Below the pieces are notes generated by a model. That model made no database searches. It had not been told where the DNA came from and worked only from the letters and a program-made list of their open reading frames with translations. Source: Marvinbryantia formatexigens (lineage in GTDB: Bacteria; Bacillota; Clostridia; Oscillospirales; Ruminococcaceae). From it: a DNA stretch of 64,000 bases. Position numbers and translations under genes: made by a program. Location of the stretch: NCBI GenBank assembly GCA_021771035.1, contig JAETPU010000001.1, forward strand, positions 124,001 through 188,000, in the 5' to 3' direction. This document shows, in pieces, positions 51,318 through 59,698 of the stretch (its first letter is position 1; every line of letters starts with the position of its first letter).

Positions 51318-52403
51318 ATGCTGAAAAAAATTCTATCCCTTTTGTGCTGCATTGCGGTTTTGGGCGGTACCCTTTTTGCCGGCGCCTCGCCGGAAACCTA
51401 TACGGAGCAAAAGAAAGCTGCCTGGGAATACCTGCAAAAGCACACGGACGACCTTACTCTTCCCTATTACGCTGCCAGTGTCATCAACGATTTTTCCCCC
51501 ACAAACGGCCAAATTCTGCACCTCACCAATGAAATTGACTCAAAAGACGACGCCTCCCTGGCAGAGCTGGGCGGGGCGATTGTGGCCTTGGGCGCCGTGA
51601 AACAGGATCCCTCCAATATCGATTCCGTCAACCTGTTTTCCCGCCTTAACCAGCGCAATCTCAACGGGGTGTTTCCCAATGAGACGCAAGGGCTGTTTTT
51701 AAGTATCGCCGCGGCTGAACTGTTTCAGGATTCCTTTTCCTATGAGAAATGGAACCGGGATTCTCTGTTGGAGACGCTTCTCTCCTTTCAAAACGAGGAC
51801 GGCGGGTTTCCTAGCGAGCTGGGAGGTGCATCCGATGTATATTTGACTCAGTATGCTCTTCTGGGCCTCTCCTTCTACTCCACCCCTCAGGCCAACCAGG
51901 CGGCAGAGAAAGCCGTAGCGTACCTTGCAGAGTCTGAATTTTCCCCAAAAACCGGAATGGATACGGCATTACTGGTTCAGGCGCTCTCTGCCGCCGGAGT
52001 GTCCAATTCGGACAGCCGTTTTCTCATTGGAGGAAAAACGCCGGTGTCGCTCCTTTTGAGCTTTTCCCGGGACGACGGAGGCTTTGCCCAGACACCCAGT
52101 GCCGGAGAGAGCTCCGTTACAGCAACCCAGGAAGCGCTTCTTGCCCTATATGCGGCGGAACACCTGCAAAACCCCTATGACCTTGCGGCTATTGCGCCCT
52201 CCTACCAGCCGCCGGACAATAAGCTGAATACCCTGATGTTTTTCGGAAAATTTCTTCTGGTGCTGGGGATTATCTACCTCTCTTTGATGGTTGTAAGCCG
52301 CTATGGCAAGAAGAAAGCCGCTGCGGTGTCCCCCGCCGCAGCCCAGTCTCTTTCTGCCGGGGAGGACAGCCCGCCCGCCTCTAACGACATGGCTGAAAAA
52401 TAA
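51318..52403 (+). CDS. secreted, membrane-anchored alpha/alpha-toroid (prenyltransferase/squalene-cyclase repeat) protein
   Basis: 361 residues. Signal peptide 1-24 (MLKKILSLLCCIAVLGGTLFAG), toroid repeats with NEDGGFPSELGG and RDDGGFAQTPSAG motifs at about 155-300, C-terminal helix at about 309-330 (TLMFFGKFLLVLGIIYLSLMVV) and a cytosolic tail rich in Ala/Ser/Pro. No catalytic DxDD of squalene cyclases was found. Fold known from bacterial surface proteins of unclear role. Ends the cluster; terminator directly after. Confidence 0.82.
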   Translation: MLKKILSLLCCIAVLGGTLFAGASPETYTEQKKAAWEYLQKHTDDLTLPYYAASVINDFSPTNGQILHLTNEIDSKDDASLAELGGAIVALGAVKQDPSNIDSVNLFSRLNQRNLNGVFPNETQGLFLSIAAAELFQDSFSYEKWNRDSLLETLLSFQNEDGGFPSELGGASDVYLTQYALLGLSFYSTPQANQAAEKAVAYLAESEFSPKTGMDTALLVQALSAAGVSNSDSRFLIGGKTPVSLLLSFSRDDGGFAQTPSAGESSVTATQEALLALYAAEHLQNPYDLAAIAPSYQPPDNKLNTLMFFGKFLLVLGIIYLSLMVVSRYGKKKAAAVSPAAAQSLSAGEDSPPASNDMAEK

Positions 52404-52410
52404 ACCAATT

Positions 52411-52448
52411 AAAAAAATTCCGCAGGAATACTCCTGCGGAATTTTTTT
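52411..52448 (+). terminator. terminator of the DUF5685-toroid cluster
   Basis: TTCCGCAGGA, ATAC, TCCTGCGGAA flanked by A7 and T7. Confidence 0.95.
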
Positions 52449-52959
52449 GTCATATTGCCGGGGAAGCCGCCCTCCTGCCGACGGAGGTGCCCCGCAAAAA
52501 GTTTTCTCTGCAAGCACCAGGCGAAGCGGGGATTGCCGGCAGAGTGCGGAACCTGAAAGCGGCACTATTTAGACGGCGGGACTGCCGTTTATGGGCCCCA
52601 GGGCAAGTTGCTTCAAGCGACAAAATTTAGTGTGTCTTCAAATACCTGCCGGTACTATGGCCCCTATCGGCTGACCCAGGCTTTCGCCTTGACAAACGGG
52701 GGTACCTGCAGCAGGCTTCAGCCGACGCAGGCCGCAAACAGCGCGTTATCCGCCATAGACGGTCTGGCACCGGGACCGGAGCCCGGTTACGTTGGGTGTC
52801 ACAAGTGCTGCCGGTGTTTTAAGATTCCGGTATGGGCTGAAACATCCGCCGGCAGTTAAGACAGTACACCCCTATTCCCCAAGGCAACGGCTTTTCGGCT
52901 GCTGAGGTACTGAGGAGAATCACCGCGCAGATGGCGTTTCCCAGCGCCGGCTACCGCTA
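52449..52959. other. gene-less GC-rich stretch
   Basis: About 510 bases. Open frames are short and without ribosome sites or family likeness. I saw no RNA gene. It may hold remnants. Confidence 0.5.
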
Positions 52960-53208
52960 TCAGCCTTTGAGCCCGCGGGCCTGTCTGTCCATATCCTCCA
53001 CCACAATGTCAAAAATTTCTCCCAGGGAGGCGCAATACTCCAGCACCTTCCAGGGCTCATCCGTATGGAAGTGAATCTTGATCAGATCCTCATCCCCCAC
53101 TGCCAAAAGGCAGTCCCCTTTAAAATTTTCGGTGAAATACTCATTGATTGCGTCCTCATCCAGGTTGGTCCCTTCAATCAAAAGCTGCGTATCATAACGA
53201 AATTCCAT
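52960..53208 (-). CDS. stand-alone domain like the C-terminal part of FakA/YloV (DAK-related)
   Basis: 82 residues: FRYDTQLLIEGTNLDEDAIN, GDCLLAVGDEDLIKIHFHTD, PWKVLEYCASLGEIFDIVVEDM. These match, by eye, a consecutive stretch of the FakA/YloV C-terminal domain (EFIVxGxxID..., GDSLVVVGDDxLIKVHVHTxxPGKVLEYAxxLGxLxxIKIENM). The kinase domain is missing. It is not a broken end: AAGGAGCGCAGG precedes its ATG and a normal stop ends it. It follows pepV by 84 bases on the same strand. Function unknown. Confidence 0.8.
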   Translation of the reverse strand: MEFRYDTQLLIEGTNLDEDAINEYFTENFKGDCLLAVGDEDLIKIHFHTDEPWKVLEYCASLGEIFDIVVEDMDRQARGLKG

Positions 53209-53292
53209 CCTGCGCTCCTTCCTCTTGTCACCGGCAACAAGACAGACCGGCCTTACACACCTGCAAAGCCGGTCCCCTCTCGTTTATCGGAC

Positions 53293-54708
53293 TTAAAACT
53301 CCAATTCATCCAGGCGCAGCAGGGCAATAATGAAAATTCGAATTGCCTTTAGCACCATATCAATGTTGATGTACTCATCAGGGCCGTGGGCACTGCCGTG
53401 GCCGGGAATATCGAACAGCTTGGGGGTGTTGGGCAGTCCCGCGCCGAAGGCCACGCCCATCGGCATCTTTCGGGCATAGGTTCCGCCGCCCATCGTATAG
53501 GGCTCGCTGTTGGGATCAATATACTCCCTGCACACATCCATGAGAGCCTGAATTGCGGGATGGTCCACAGGTACATACTGCGGAGTGCTGTTGTCGAAGT
53601 TCTCGACTGTGAAGCCGGCTCCTTCCACCGTCGCAAAAATATTCTTTTCCAGGAGCTCCTGATCCGCCTTGACCGGATACCGCATATTGATATTTAAACG
53701 CAGTTTCTTGTCCTGGAAGCGGATCATGCCGCCCGCATGGGTGATAATTCCGGTGATATCATCCTCAAAGGGAACCTGAAGGGATTTGCCATGGCAATCG
53801 CTGAGGACGTGCTGGATAAAGGCAACCGCATCCTTGGCGCTGCCGGTGATCAGGTTGTTTTCCAAAACCAGGTTACACAGCAGGTAGATGGCGTTTACCC
53901 CGTTGTCAGGCCCGGCCGCGTGGGCAGAGACCCCCTTGGCCTCAATAACGGCATTGCCGTTGTCCATATGCAGGGTAAAATGCTCGTCTGAGCCAATTGC
54001 CGCCTTTACCTGCTCCTCACTGACGCCGGACAGGACAATCTTGGCGTAATCCGGCACCATATTGGAGGCGTGCCCGCCGGTAAAGTCCACCAGGTTTCCC
54101 TCAATCTCACGGGAGACAAAATCAGCGGTAATAATACCCTTTTCCGCATAGCACAGCGGGAAACCGGCATCCGGCGTGAAACCAAAGACCGGAGCCTTTT
54201 CATGCTCCAGGTAATAGTCCATGTCCTTCATGCCGACTTCTTCATTACACCCGTAAAACGCAAAGATTTTATGCCGGGTCTTGATTCCCAAATCCTTGAG
54301 GATCCGCAGGGTATACATCTCGGCGATGGCGGAGGACTTATTGTCCGCTGTGCCGCGGCCAATCATGAAGCCATCCTTTACCACGGCATGATAGGGCTCA
54401 TAAATCCAGTCGTTGCCCTCGGGAACCACGTCCAGATGGGCGAAAATACCAATTTCCTTGTCCCCGTCCCCGTAGGATGCCCGGCCGCAGTAATACTCAT
54501 AGTTCTTGGTATCCAGGCCATACCGGCTGGACATTTCCAAAGCCTTGTCCAAAACCTCGGCGCACCCCTCGCCGAACGGGTGTTCTCCGGGAGTCGACTC
54601 GGCGACACTTTTAATATTCACCAGTGTCTGCAAATCCTGAATGAATTCGTCCCGATGGGCCAGAATCCAGGAATCCACCTGCTGGAGTAATTCTTTTGAA
54701 GCTTCCAT
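53293..54708 (-). CDS. pepV: M20 family dipeptidase, PepV/Sapep type
   Basis: 471 residues. Metal ligands: H in IFAHLDVVPEG, D in GRGTADNK, EE in CNEEVG, D in TPDAGFPLCYAEKG, H in IPGHGSAHGPDEY. The lid domain lies between. Cytosolic metallo-dipeptidase with broad specificity. ATG 54708 has AAAGGAGA upstream; the frame to 54786 lacks family likeness. Confidence 0.95.
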   Translation of the reverse strand: MEASKELLQQVDSWILAHRDEFIQDLQTLVNIKSVAESTPGEHPFGEGCAEVLDKALEMSSRYGLDTKNYEYYCGRASYGDGDKEIGIFAHLDVVPEGNDWIYEPYHAVVKDGFMIGRGTADNKSSAIAEMYTLRILKDLGIKTRHKIFAFYGCNEEVGMKDMDYYLEHEKAPVFGFTPDAGFPLCYAEKGIITADFVSREIEGNLVDFTGGHASNMVPDYAKIVLSGVSEEQVKAAIGSDEHFTLHMDNGNAVIEAKGVSAHAAGPDNGVNAIYLLCNLVLENNLITGSAKDAVAFIQHVLSDCHGKSLQVPFEDDITGIITHAGGMIRFQDKKLRLNINMRYPVKADQELLEKNIFATVEGAGFTVENFDNSTPQYVPVDHPAIQALMDVCREYIDPNSEPYTMGGGTYARKMPMGVAFGAGLPNTPKLFDIPGHGSAHGPDEYINIDMVLKAIRIFIIALLRLDELEF

Positions 54709-54868
54709 ATCGTTTATTCTCCTTTCGTGTTCTAAACCGACACGTAATATCATATCTATACTACTGCATCCCCGTTGCCCTGGCAAGTGCCAGGGACAAA
54801 AAAGAGCTTTTCACCCACTTTATCCCAGTTTATTTGTTGAAATTGTCCAGACGGCCACAAAACAAAAT

Positions 54869-54922
54869 AAAACGGAGCCCAGGCCGGCCGCACATGGCAA
54901 GCCTGCTTCGGCTCCGCTTTTT
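54869..54922 (-). terminator. terminator of the Cys-rich gene
   Basis: Minus strand AAGCGGAGCC ... GGCTCCGTTTTATTTTG, outer stem of about 10 bases with a long inner region, 27 bases below the gene. Confidence 0.65.
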
Positions 54923-54948
54923 CACATTATAAGGACAGTGGACAGGGG

Positions 54949-55338
54949 TTAATCGCAGTCCACAGAGGGACGGAACTCGGATTCATAGCAGCCGCAGGAC
55001 TGGTTCTCTCGCGGGCAGCGGTTATAGAGCTGATCGCAGGACAGGAACCGGGGATGGCTGAAATCGGGCCAAAACCGGTTGCGGCAGGCCTCCGGATACA
55101 ATCCGCAGCAGCCGTCGGAATCACAGCAGACACGGTGCACCGGCCGTTCACAGAAGCGTTTGATGGGGATATTTTCACAGGATGCGCAGGAAAAGCCATC
55201 CGTTGTTGGGATGGGGCCGCAGCGGCGTCTGTCTCTGCTGCAAACCTGAAATTCGTCGCCGAGCTGTTCGCTGACGGATTGGCCGTCTACTTGGCAGAAG
55301 GTCTGCGGGAAATCAGTAACTTGACAATAATCATCCAT
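54949..55338 (-). CDS. Cys-rich protein of unknown function
   Basis: 129 residues from ATG 55338 (MDDYCQVTDFPQTFC); an ATG at 55350 abuts the AGAAAGGA site and is less likely. About 17 cysteines, in pairs and CxxC (SCASCEN, RVCCDSDGCCG, SCGCYES), with several Phe/Trp/Arg. No signal peptide or membrane helix, so metal binding in the cytosol is more likely than disulfides. I recognise no family. Lies alone between pepV and spoIIGA. Confidence 0.7.
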   Translation of the reverse strand: MDDYCQVTDFPQTFCQVDGQSVSEQLGDEFQVCSRDRRRCGPIPTTDGFSCASCENIPIKRFCERPVHRVCCDSDGCCGLYPEACRNRFWPDFSHPRFLSCDQLYNRCPRENQSCGCYESEFRPSVDCD

Positions 55339-55542
55339 TGCAATGCTCATTCCTTTCTGGAATTTTGCCGGGTTCCAGAGCCTATTTGGGGACTAATATA
55401 GCCAGTTCAAAGGGCTGAAACCCGGGATTTGATATTTATGGACTTCTTTTTGCGATGGGAAGGACAGATAAAAACCTATCCTGTATCAGTTTATGCCTCC
55501 GCCTTAAAAAGGTGACCTGAAACCACACAAAGCCCCCTTAAA

Positions 55543-55590
55543 TCGACTGCCCAAATCCTACAGAATGTCTCCCCGGTTGAGCGCTATAAT
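55543..55590 (+). promoter_or_regulatory. probable spoIIGA-sigE promoter with a weak Spo0A box
   Basis: TATAAT at 55585-55590, about 34 bases before the ATG, and TCGAC at 55543-55547 (ATCGACT, 5 of 7 with a reversed Spo0A box). In Bacillus spoIIG is driven by Spo0A and SigA with an atypical -35, so the poor -35 here is not surprising. Confidence 0.45.
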
Positions 55591-55623
55591 TAAAAACAGG
55601 CCAAAGCAAAGGAGCAACCCCTC

Positions 55624-56517
55624 ATGAAAATTAAAATTTATGTAGATATTCTTCTGAGTATCAATTTAATCCTCAACTATCTCCTTTTGTTTTTGAGCAT
55701 CCGCATCAGCCAGGCTCCCCTGCGCCGGGGACGTCTTTTGCTGGCAGCCGCAGTTGGAGCCCTGTATTCCCTGATCATTTTTATTCCGCATCTGCCCGCA
55801 TCAATCCTGGGCCTTTCCAAACCCGCCATGTGCCTGCTGATGGTTTTCATTGCCGCGCCCTATCGGGGAATGCGCCCTCTCATCAAAGAATGCTGCCTGT
55901 TTTTTGGGGCCAACTTTCTCTTTGCCGGCGCGATGCTGGCAGTTTGGATCTTTTTAAAACCAAACCGTATGTTCTTTTATAATGGGATTGTTTATTTTCA
56001 CATCAGCGCTCCCATTTTAATTGCCGCAACAGTTCTGGCCTATCTTTGCAGCGAACTGGTGTTCTTCCTCTTTCGAAACCGGACGGACACCCGAATCCTG
56101 GAGGTGCGCCTGGGCTATCACGGACGCTGTGTCCATCTGAGGGGATTTGTGGATACGGGAAACACCCTGCTGGATCCCTTTTCCGGAACTCCGGTGGCGG
56201 TGGTTTCCAGAAAAGCCGTACGGGAGCTTCTATCCGCTGAGGAATGGGCCTTTTTATCACAGCCCATCACCGTACAGCCTCCCTCGGGCATCCGGCTGAT
56301 TCCCTGCCATACCGCCAGCTCCGGGACCATGATGCCGGTTTTCACGCCGGATTATCTTCTGGTGGAGGAGGACAGGGGATTTGTCCCCGTGGGACGCGCC
56401 CTGATTGGAATCAGCAATCTGGAAGTGTTCCATGATTCCTGCACCATCCTGCTGCACCCAAAGCTGGAGAAAGCCTCCCATCCCAAGACGAAAAAAACAG
56501 CCGTCAGCACTCTGTGA
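55624..56517 (+). CDS. spoIIGA: sigma-E processing peptidase SpoIIGA
   Basis: 297 residues. Five membrane helices in the first half (about 6-26, 38-55, 60-78, 90-110, 122-148), then an aspartic-protease-like domain with VDTGNTLLDPFSGTPV (catalytic Asp in DTGN) and a second-half GRALIGISN. Acts in the sporulation septum to cleave the pro-sequence of SigE. AAAGGAG before the ATG. Followed at 18 bases by sigE, the standard pair. Confidence 0.95.
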   Translation: MKIKIYVDILLSINLILNYLLLFLSIRISQAPLRRGRLLLAAAVGALYSLIIFIPHLPASILGLSKPAMCLLMVFIAAPYRGMRPLIKECCLFFGANFLFAGAMLAVWIFLKPNRMFFYNGIVYFHISAPILIAATVLAYLCSELVFFLFRNRTDTRILEVRLGYHGRCVHLRGFVDTGNTLLDPFSGTPVAVVSRKAVRELLSAEEWAFLSQPITVQPPSGIRLIPCHTASSGTMMPVFTPDYLLVEEDRGFVPVGRALIGISNLEVFHDSCTILLHPKLEKASHPKTKKTAVSTL

Positions 56518-56535
56518 CAGAAAGGATGAGGAAAA

Positions 56536-57267
56536 ATGACGGTATCCCTGATAACAAAAATACGGCAGCTCCTGTACACACGGCTTCAGATTTTTCTGGT
56601 CCGGCTGTCCGGCGGCGATCAGCTTTTCTACATCAATGGTCCGGATAACCTGCCCCCTCCGCTTTCCCGGGAGGAGGAATCCAAGGTTTTTCTGCTTTTG
56701 GAGCGCAATGAGGATTCCGCACGCCAGACGCTGATTGTCCATAACCTGCGCCTGGTGGTATACATTGCCCGCAAGTTTGAATCCACCGGCATTGGTGTGG
56801 AGGATTTGATCTCCATTGGAACCATTGGTCTCATTAAGGCGGTCAACACCTTTTGTCCCAGCCGCAATATTAAACTGGCCACCTACGCCTCCCGCTGTAT
56901 TGAAAATGAGATTCTCATGTTTCTGCGCAAAAGCCAATCCCAAAAAAACGAAATCTCCATCGACGAGCCGCTGAACATCGACTGGGACGGCAATGAACTG
57001 CTCCTCTCCGATATTCTGGGAACAGAGAGCGATACGGTAAACAAAAACATCGAACAGGATGTGGAACGAACCCTTCTGCGCGAGGCCGTAGACAGGCTGG
57101 AAAAGCGGGAACGCATCATCATGCAGCTGCGGTTTGGCCTTTTGGACGGCAAGGAACACACGCAAAAGGAAGTGGCCGATATTATCGGGATCTCCCAGTC
57201 CTACATATCCCGGCTGGAAAAGCGAATTATTAAGCATCTGAGAGTGGAACTGGAGAAAATCTCCTGA
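56536..57267 (+). CDS. sigE: RNA polymerase sporulation sigma factor SigE
   Basis: 243 residues. N-terminal pro-sequence of about 27 residues ([21 protein letters not shown]), sigma region 2 ([58 protein letters not shown]), region 3 and region 4 ([25 protein letters not shown]). Directs early mother-cell transcription. Shows that the organism carries sporulation genes. Confidence 0.97.
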   Translation: MTVSLITKIRQLLYTRLQIFLVRLSGGDQLFYINGPDNLPPPLSREEESKVFLLLERNEDSARQTLIVHNLRLVVYIARKFESTGIGVEDLISIGTIGLIKAVNTFCPSRNIKLATYASRCIENEILMFLRKSQSQKNEISIDEPLNIDWDGNELLLSDILGTESDTVNKNIEQDVERTLLREAVDRLEKRERIIMQLRFGLLDGKEHTQKEVADIIGISQSYISRLEKRIIKHLRVELEKIS

Positions 57268-57387
57268 TTCCTCCATCCGCTTTTTTGACGGGCCCATTTG
57301 TGCATACCAACAGACGTGGTAATTTTCAGTTCTGGGGCCGTGATCTTAAAAATCCGGATTGCGTCATGACAGTTTGCCTGTAAAGCC

Positions 57388-57419
57388 CTCATGCAAAGGA
57401 TCAACACCCTTTGCATGAG
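57388..57419. repeat. perfect 12-base inverted repeat
   Basis: CTCATGCAAAGG, loop ATCAACAC, CCTTTGCATGAG. No U-tract in either direction. About 120 bases after sigE; could be its terminator or RNA-stabilising hairpin. Confidence 0.75.
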
Positions 57420-57492
57420 ATTCCCGGTATCTTGCCGCAAAAGGAACCTATCGCGCAGCCGGACGTCCCATTCAACATAAGATTAGGTTTGT

Positions 57493-57552
57493 GCCTCCCC
57501 TATTCTCTGTGCTGGCTCTTTCAAAGGCCGGTGCGCAGCCTATAGGGGAGGC
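57493..57552 (+). other. long-range stem, possible structured RNA or terminator
   Basis: GCCTCCCCTAT (57493-57503) pairs perfectly with ATAGGGGAGGC (57542-57552), enclosing 38 bases with further short pairing (GGC...GCC). Not matched to a known RNA. Confidence 0.4.
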
Positions 57553-57860
57553 GCTCTCTTGCGCGGGTTTCTTTGGAGGTATATAATAAAATCATCTTTG
57601 CCGATATGGGGCCGCCGGAATTTATCCATACCCGGAATATGCTTCGGCTGTTTGGGTACTGGATATGCGCCGTTGGTTACCGCTCAATTCGGGGTTTTTC
57701 CCCAGCTGAGAATGCGTGATTTTCGGTTTTTAGCTTCCCTTTTGGCTTTTGAGACAGGGTCTCCTATAGGAGGCAACGGTGTGCCCGGTGACAGGGCTAT
57801 ATGGTTTAAGCTCTCAATCGCGCCGGCAGATCGATGATTTTTTCAAAGTGAGGTTTCCCC

Positions 57861-58781
57861 ATGAAATCATTTTCCCTTTCCTCCTGCGAGCTGTGCCCCC
57901 GCAGATGCAAAGCCAACCGCGAAACCGGAACCGGCTTTTGCCAGGGCGGGAGCAGCGTCAAGCTGGCAAAGGCTGCTCTTCACCACTGGGAGGAGCCGTG
58001 TATCAGCGGAACCCGTGGATCCGGAACCGTATTTTTCTCCGGATGTCCCCTGCGCTGCTGCTTTTGCCAAAACTACCCTATCAGCAGCGAGAATTTTGGA
58101 GCGGAGATCTCCGTAACCCGCCTGTCCCAGGTGTTTTTGGAGCTCCAGGAGCAGGGCGCGCACAATATCAACCTGGTGAACCCGACCCACTATGTCCCCT
58201 GGATCCTGGAAGCACTGGAGCTTGCCCGTCCTCAGCTGAGGATACCGGTTGTCTACAACAGCGGCGGATATGAGCGCGTGGAGATTCTGCGGGAATTGGA
58301 GGGTGTCGTTGATATTTACCTGCCGGATCTCAAATTTTACAGTTCTGAGGCCTCCGCAAAATATGCCCGGGCCCCGGATTATTTTTCTGTGGCTTCCAAG
58401 GCCATTTTGGAGATGTACCGCCAGGTGGGACGGGCACAATATGACGCGCAGGGACTGCTGAAAAAAGGGCTTATCATCCGTCATCTGGCGATGCCCTCCC
58501 TGAAGGATGATTCGATTCAGCTGCTGCGCTGGATTCATGAAAATCTGCCCGGCGAGGACATTCTTGTGAGTGTAATGAGCCAATATCTTCCCTGTTACCA
58601 CAGCGGAGATTATCCGGAAATCAACCGGCGGATTTCCACCTATGAATACCGAAAAATCCTTGAGGAGCTGGAGCGCTTGGGCTTCTCCAATGGTTATACC
58701 CAGCAGAGGGAAGCCGCTGTTGACGCCTACATTCCGGACTTTGATCTCAGCGGCGTCTTCCCTGCGGCCTCTTCCAGGTGA
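57861..58781 (+). CDS. radical SAM protein, PflA-like (COG1313 type)
   Basis: 306 residues. SAM cluster motif CPLRCCFCQN (CxxxCxxC) at about 62-71, preceded by a cysteine-bearing N-terminus CELCPRRCKANRETGTGFC that may hold a second cluster. Annotated in relatives as a putative pyruvate-formate-lyase activating protein, but the true substrate is not known. No glycyl-radical enzyme lies next to it. ATG 57861 with a weak GTGAGG site upstream. Confidence 0.88.
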   Translation: MKSFSLSSCELCPRRCKANRETGTGFCQGGSSVKLAKAALHHWEEPCISGTRGSGTVFFSGCPLRCCFCQNYPISSENFGAEISVTRLSQVFLELQEQGAHNINLVNPTHYVPWILEALELARPQLRIPVVYNSGGYERVEILRELEGVVDIYLPDLKFYSSEASAKYARAPDYFSVASKAILEMYRQVGRAQYDAQGLLKKGLIIRHLAMPSLKDDSIQLLRWIHENLPGEDILVSVMSQYLPCYHSGDYPEINRRISTYEYRKILEELERLGFSNGYTQQREAAVDAYIPDFDLSGVFPAASSR

Positions 58782-58930
58782 GCTGTGCTTCCTGTGCAGG
58801 CTTAGGATTTGACCGATTTTTGTAAACTGCGTACAGACGAGCTCATACGGGCCAAGCGTAAAATGGAAAAGCGGGTTATAGGCTTGTTCGTCCAAGGCGG
58901 ATAAGCCCAGCACTACAAACTGGGGTTTGA

Positions 58931-59353
58931 CAGGGAGAGAAAAAGTATGGCTGGAGCATTGTCGATTTGCAGGAGGGTTATATAGAAAAATACTCGTCGT
59001 TCCCGCTTGCCCGCATAAATGAGAGGCTGCAACAGGCAACCATGGACAAGAAATTTATTGTATCTGTAAAAACACAAAAAGGCTCAAGAGCGGCAAGAAA
59101 ACAGAAGAGTTGGCAGAGAATTTGAACATCTGCTCTGAATCTATACTATGCAAAGAAAGAGTCAGTGCTTTTTTCTAATCCTGAGCTGCAAGGGATGTTG
59201 AGGAAAAATCGGATTACGGAGACAGAAATGATAGGTATTGATGAAATTCTTGTATTGCAAACACCGCAATCAATTCCGTTAAAAACGGTTATAAAACGAT
59301 ACTGCCATGTGCAGATATCGGGGTACAGAATGCCATACGATTTGAAAAAATGA
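58931..59353 (+). pseudogene. remnant of an unidentified gene, frameshifted
   Basis: Coding-like pieces in shifting frames: YGWSIVDLQEGYIEKYSSF...DKKFIVSVKTQKGSRAA (from 58946), then LAENLNICSESILCKERVSAFF after a shift near 59108, then SNPELQGMLRKNRITETEMIGIDEIL to the stop at 59353. The pieces join into one plausible protein only with frame changes. More AT-rich than neighbours. I cannot name the family. Confidence 0.4.
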
Positions 59354-59560
59354 AAGCTTCACTTTTAGAAAAAGGGATTCTTGTTTTCTAAAAATTGGCA
59401 TATTACTCTACGCCCTCCCTACCGAAAATCACCGCCCGCAAAGACCCTCGCATCTCTTGCAGTTGACGAGGGAGAACATTGGGCCAATACGCACTTCGGC
59501 GCTTGGACAGCTTACGTATCGAGTTGCCTTCTTAATTCAGGAATTTTCAGGAAGCACAAG
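59354..59560. other. gene-less spacer
   Basis: No gene recognised; degraded coding sequence may continue (frames near 59457-59560). Confidence 0.4.
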
Positions 59561-59594
59561 AAAGGCCTCCGGACTTATAAGTCCGGAGGCCTTT
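59561..59594. terminator. perfect 34-base palindrome, terminator of the rnf operon
   Basis: AAAGGCCTCCGGACTTA and its exact complement. On the minus strand it ends in GGAGGCCTTTCTTG, about 105 bases after rnfB. Confidence 0.75.
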
Positions 59595-59698
59595 GAGCAG
59601 AGTCGGCATATATCGCTGCACAAACGCATTTCTGCCAGGGCAGGAAATTCTGTGAGTGAACCCTTCTTTCAAAAACGGATTCACTACCCCAAAACACC

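Larger units (their letters stand above)
57268..57860. other. gene-less stretch with inverted repeats
   Basis: 593 bases without a convincing gene. It holds a perfect inverted repeat at 57388-57419 and a long-range stem at 57493-57552. A 92-codon open frame at 57559-57837 has GGAGG some way before it but no recognisable product. Confidence 0.5.

Noticed and set aside
52608..52859. 83-codon plus-strand frame in the gap before the FakA-like gene
   Set aside because: No ribosome site, no recognisable domain, and a GC-rich non-coding look.
57867..59039. 390-codon minus-strand frame over the radical SAM gene
   Set aside because: Mostly antisense of a well-supported radical SAM gene; the remaining part has no ribosome site or family likeness.
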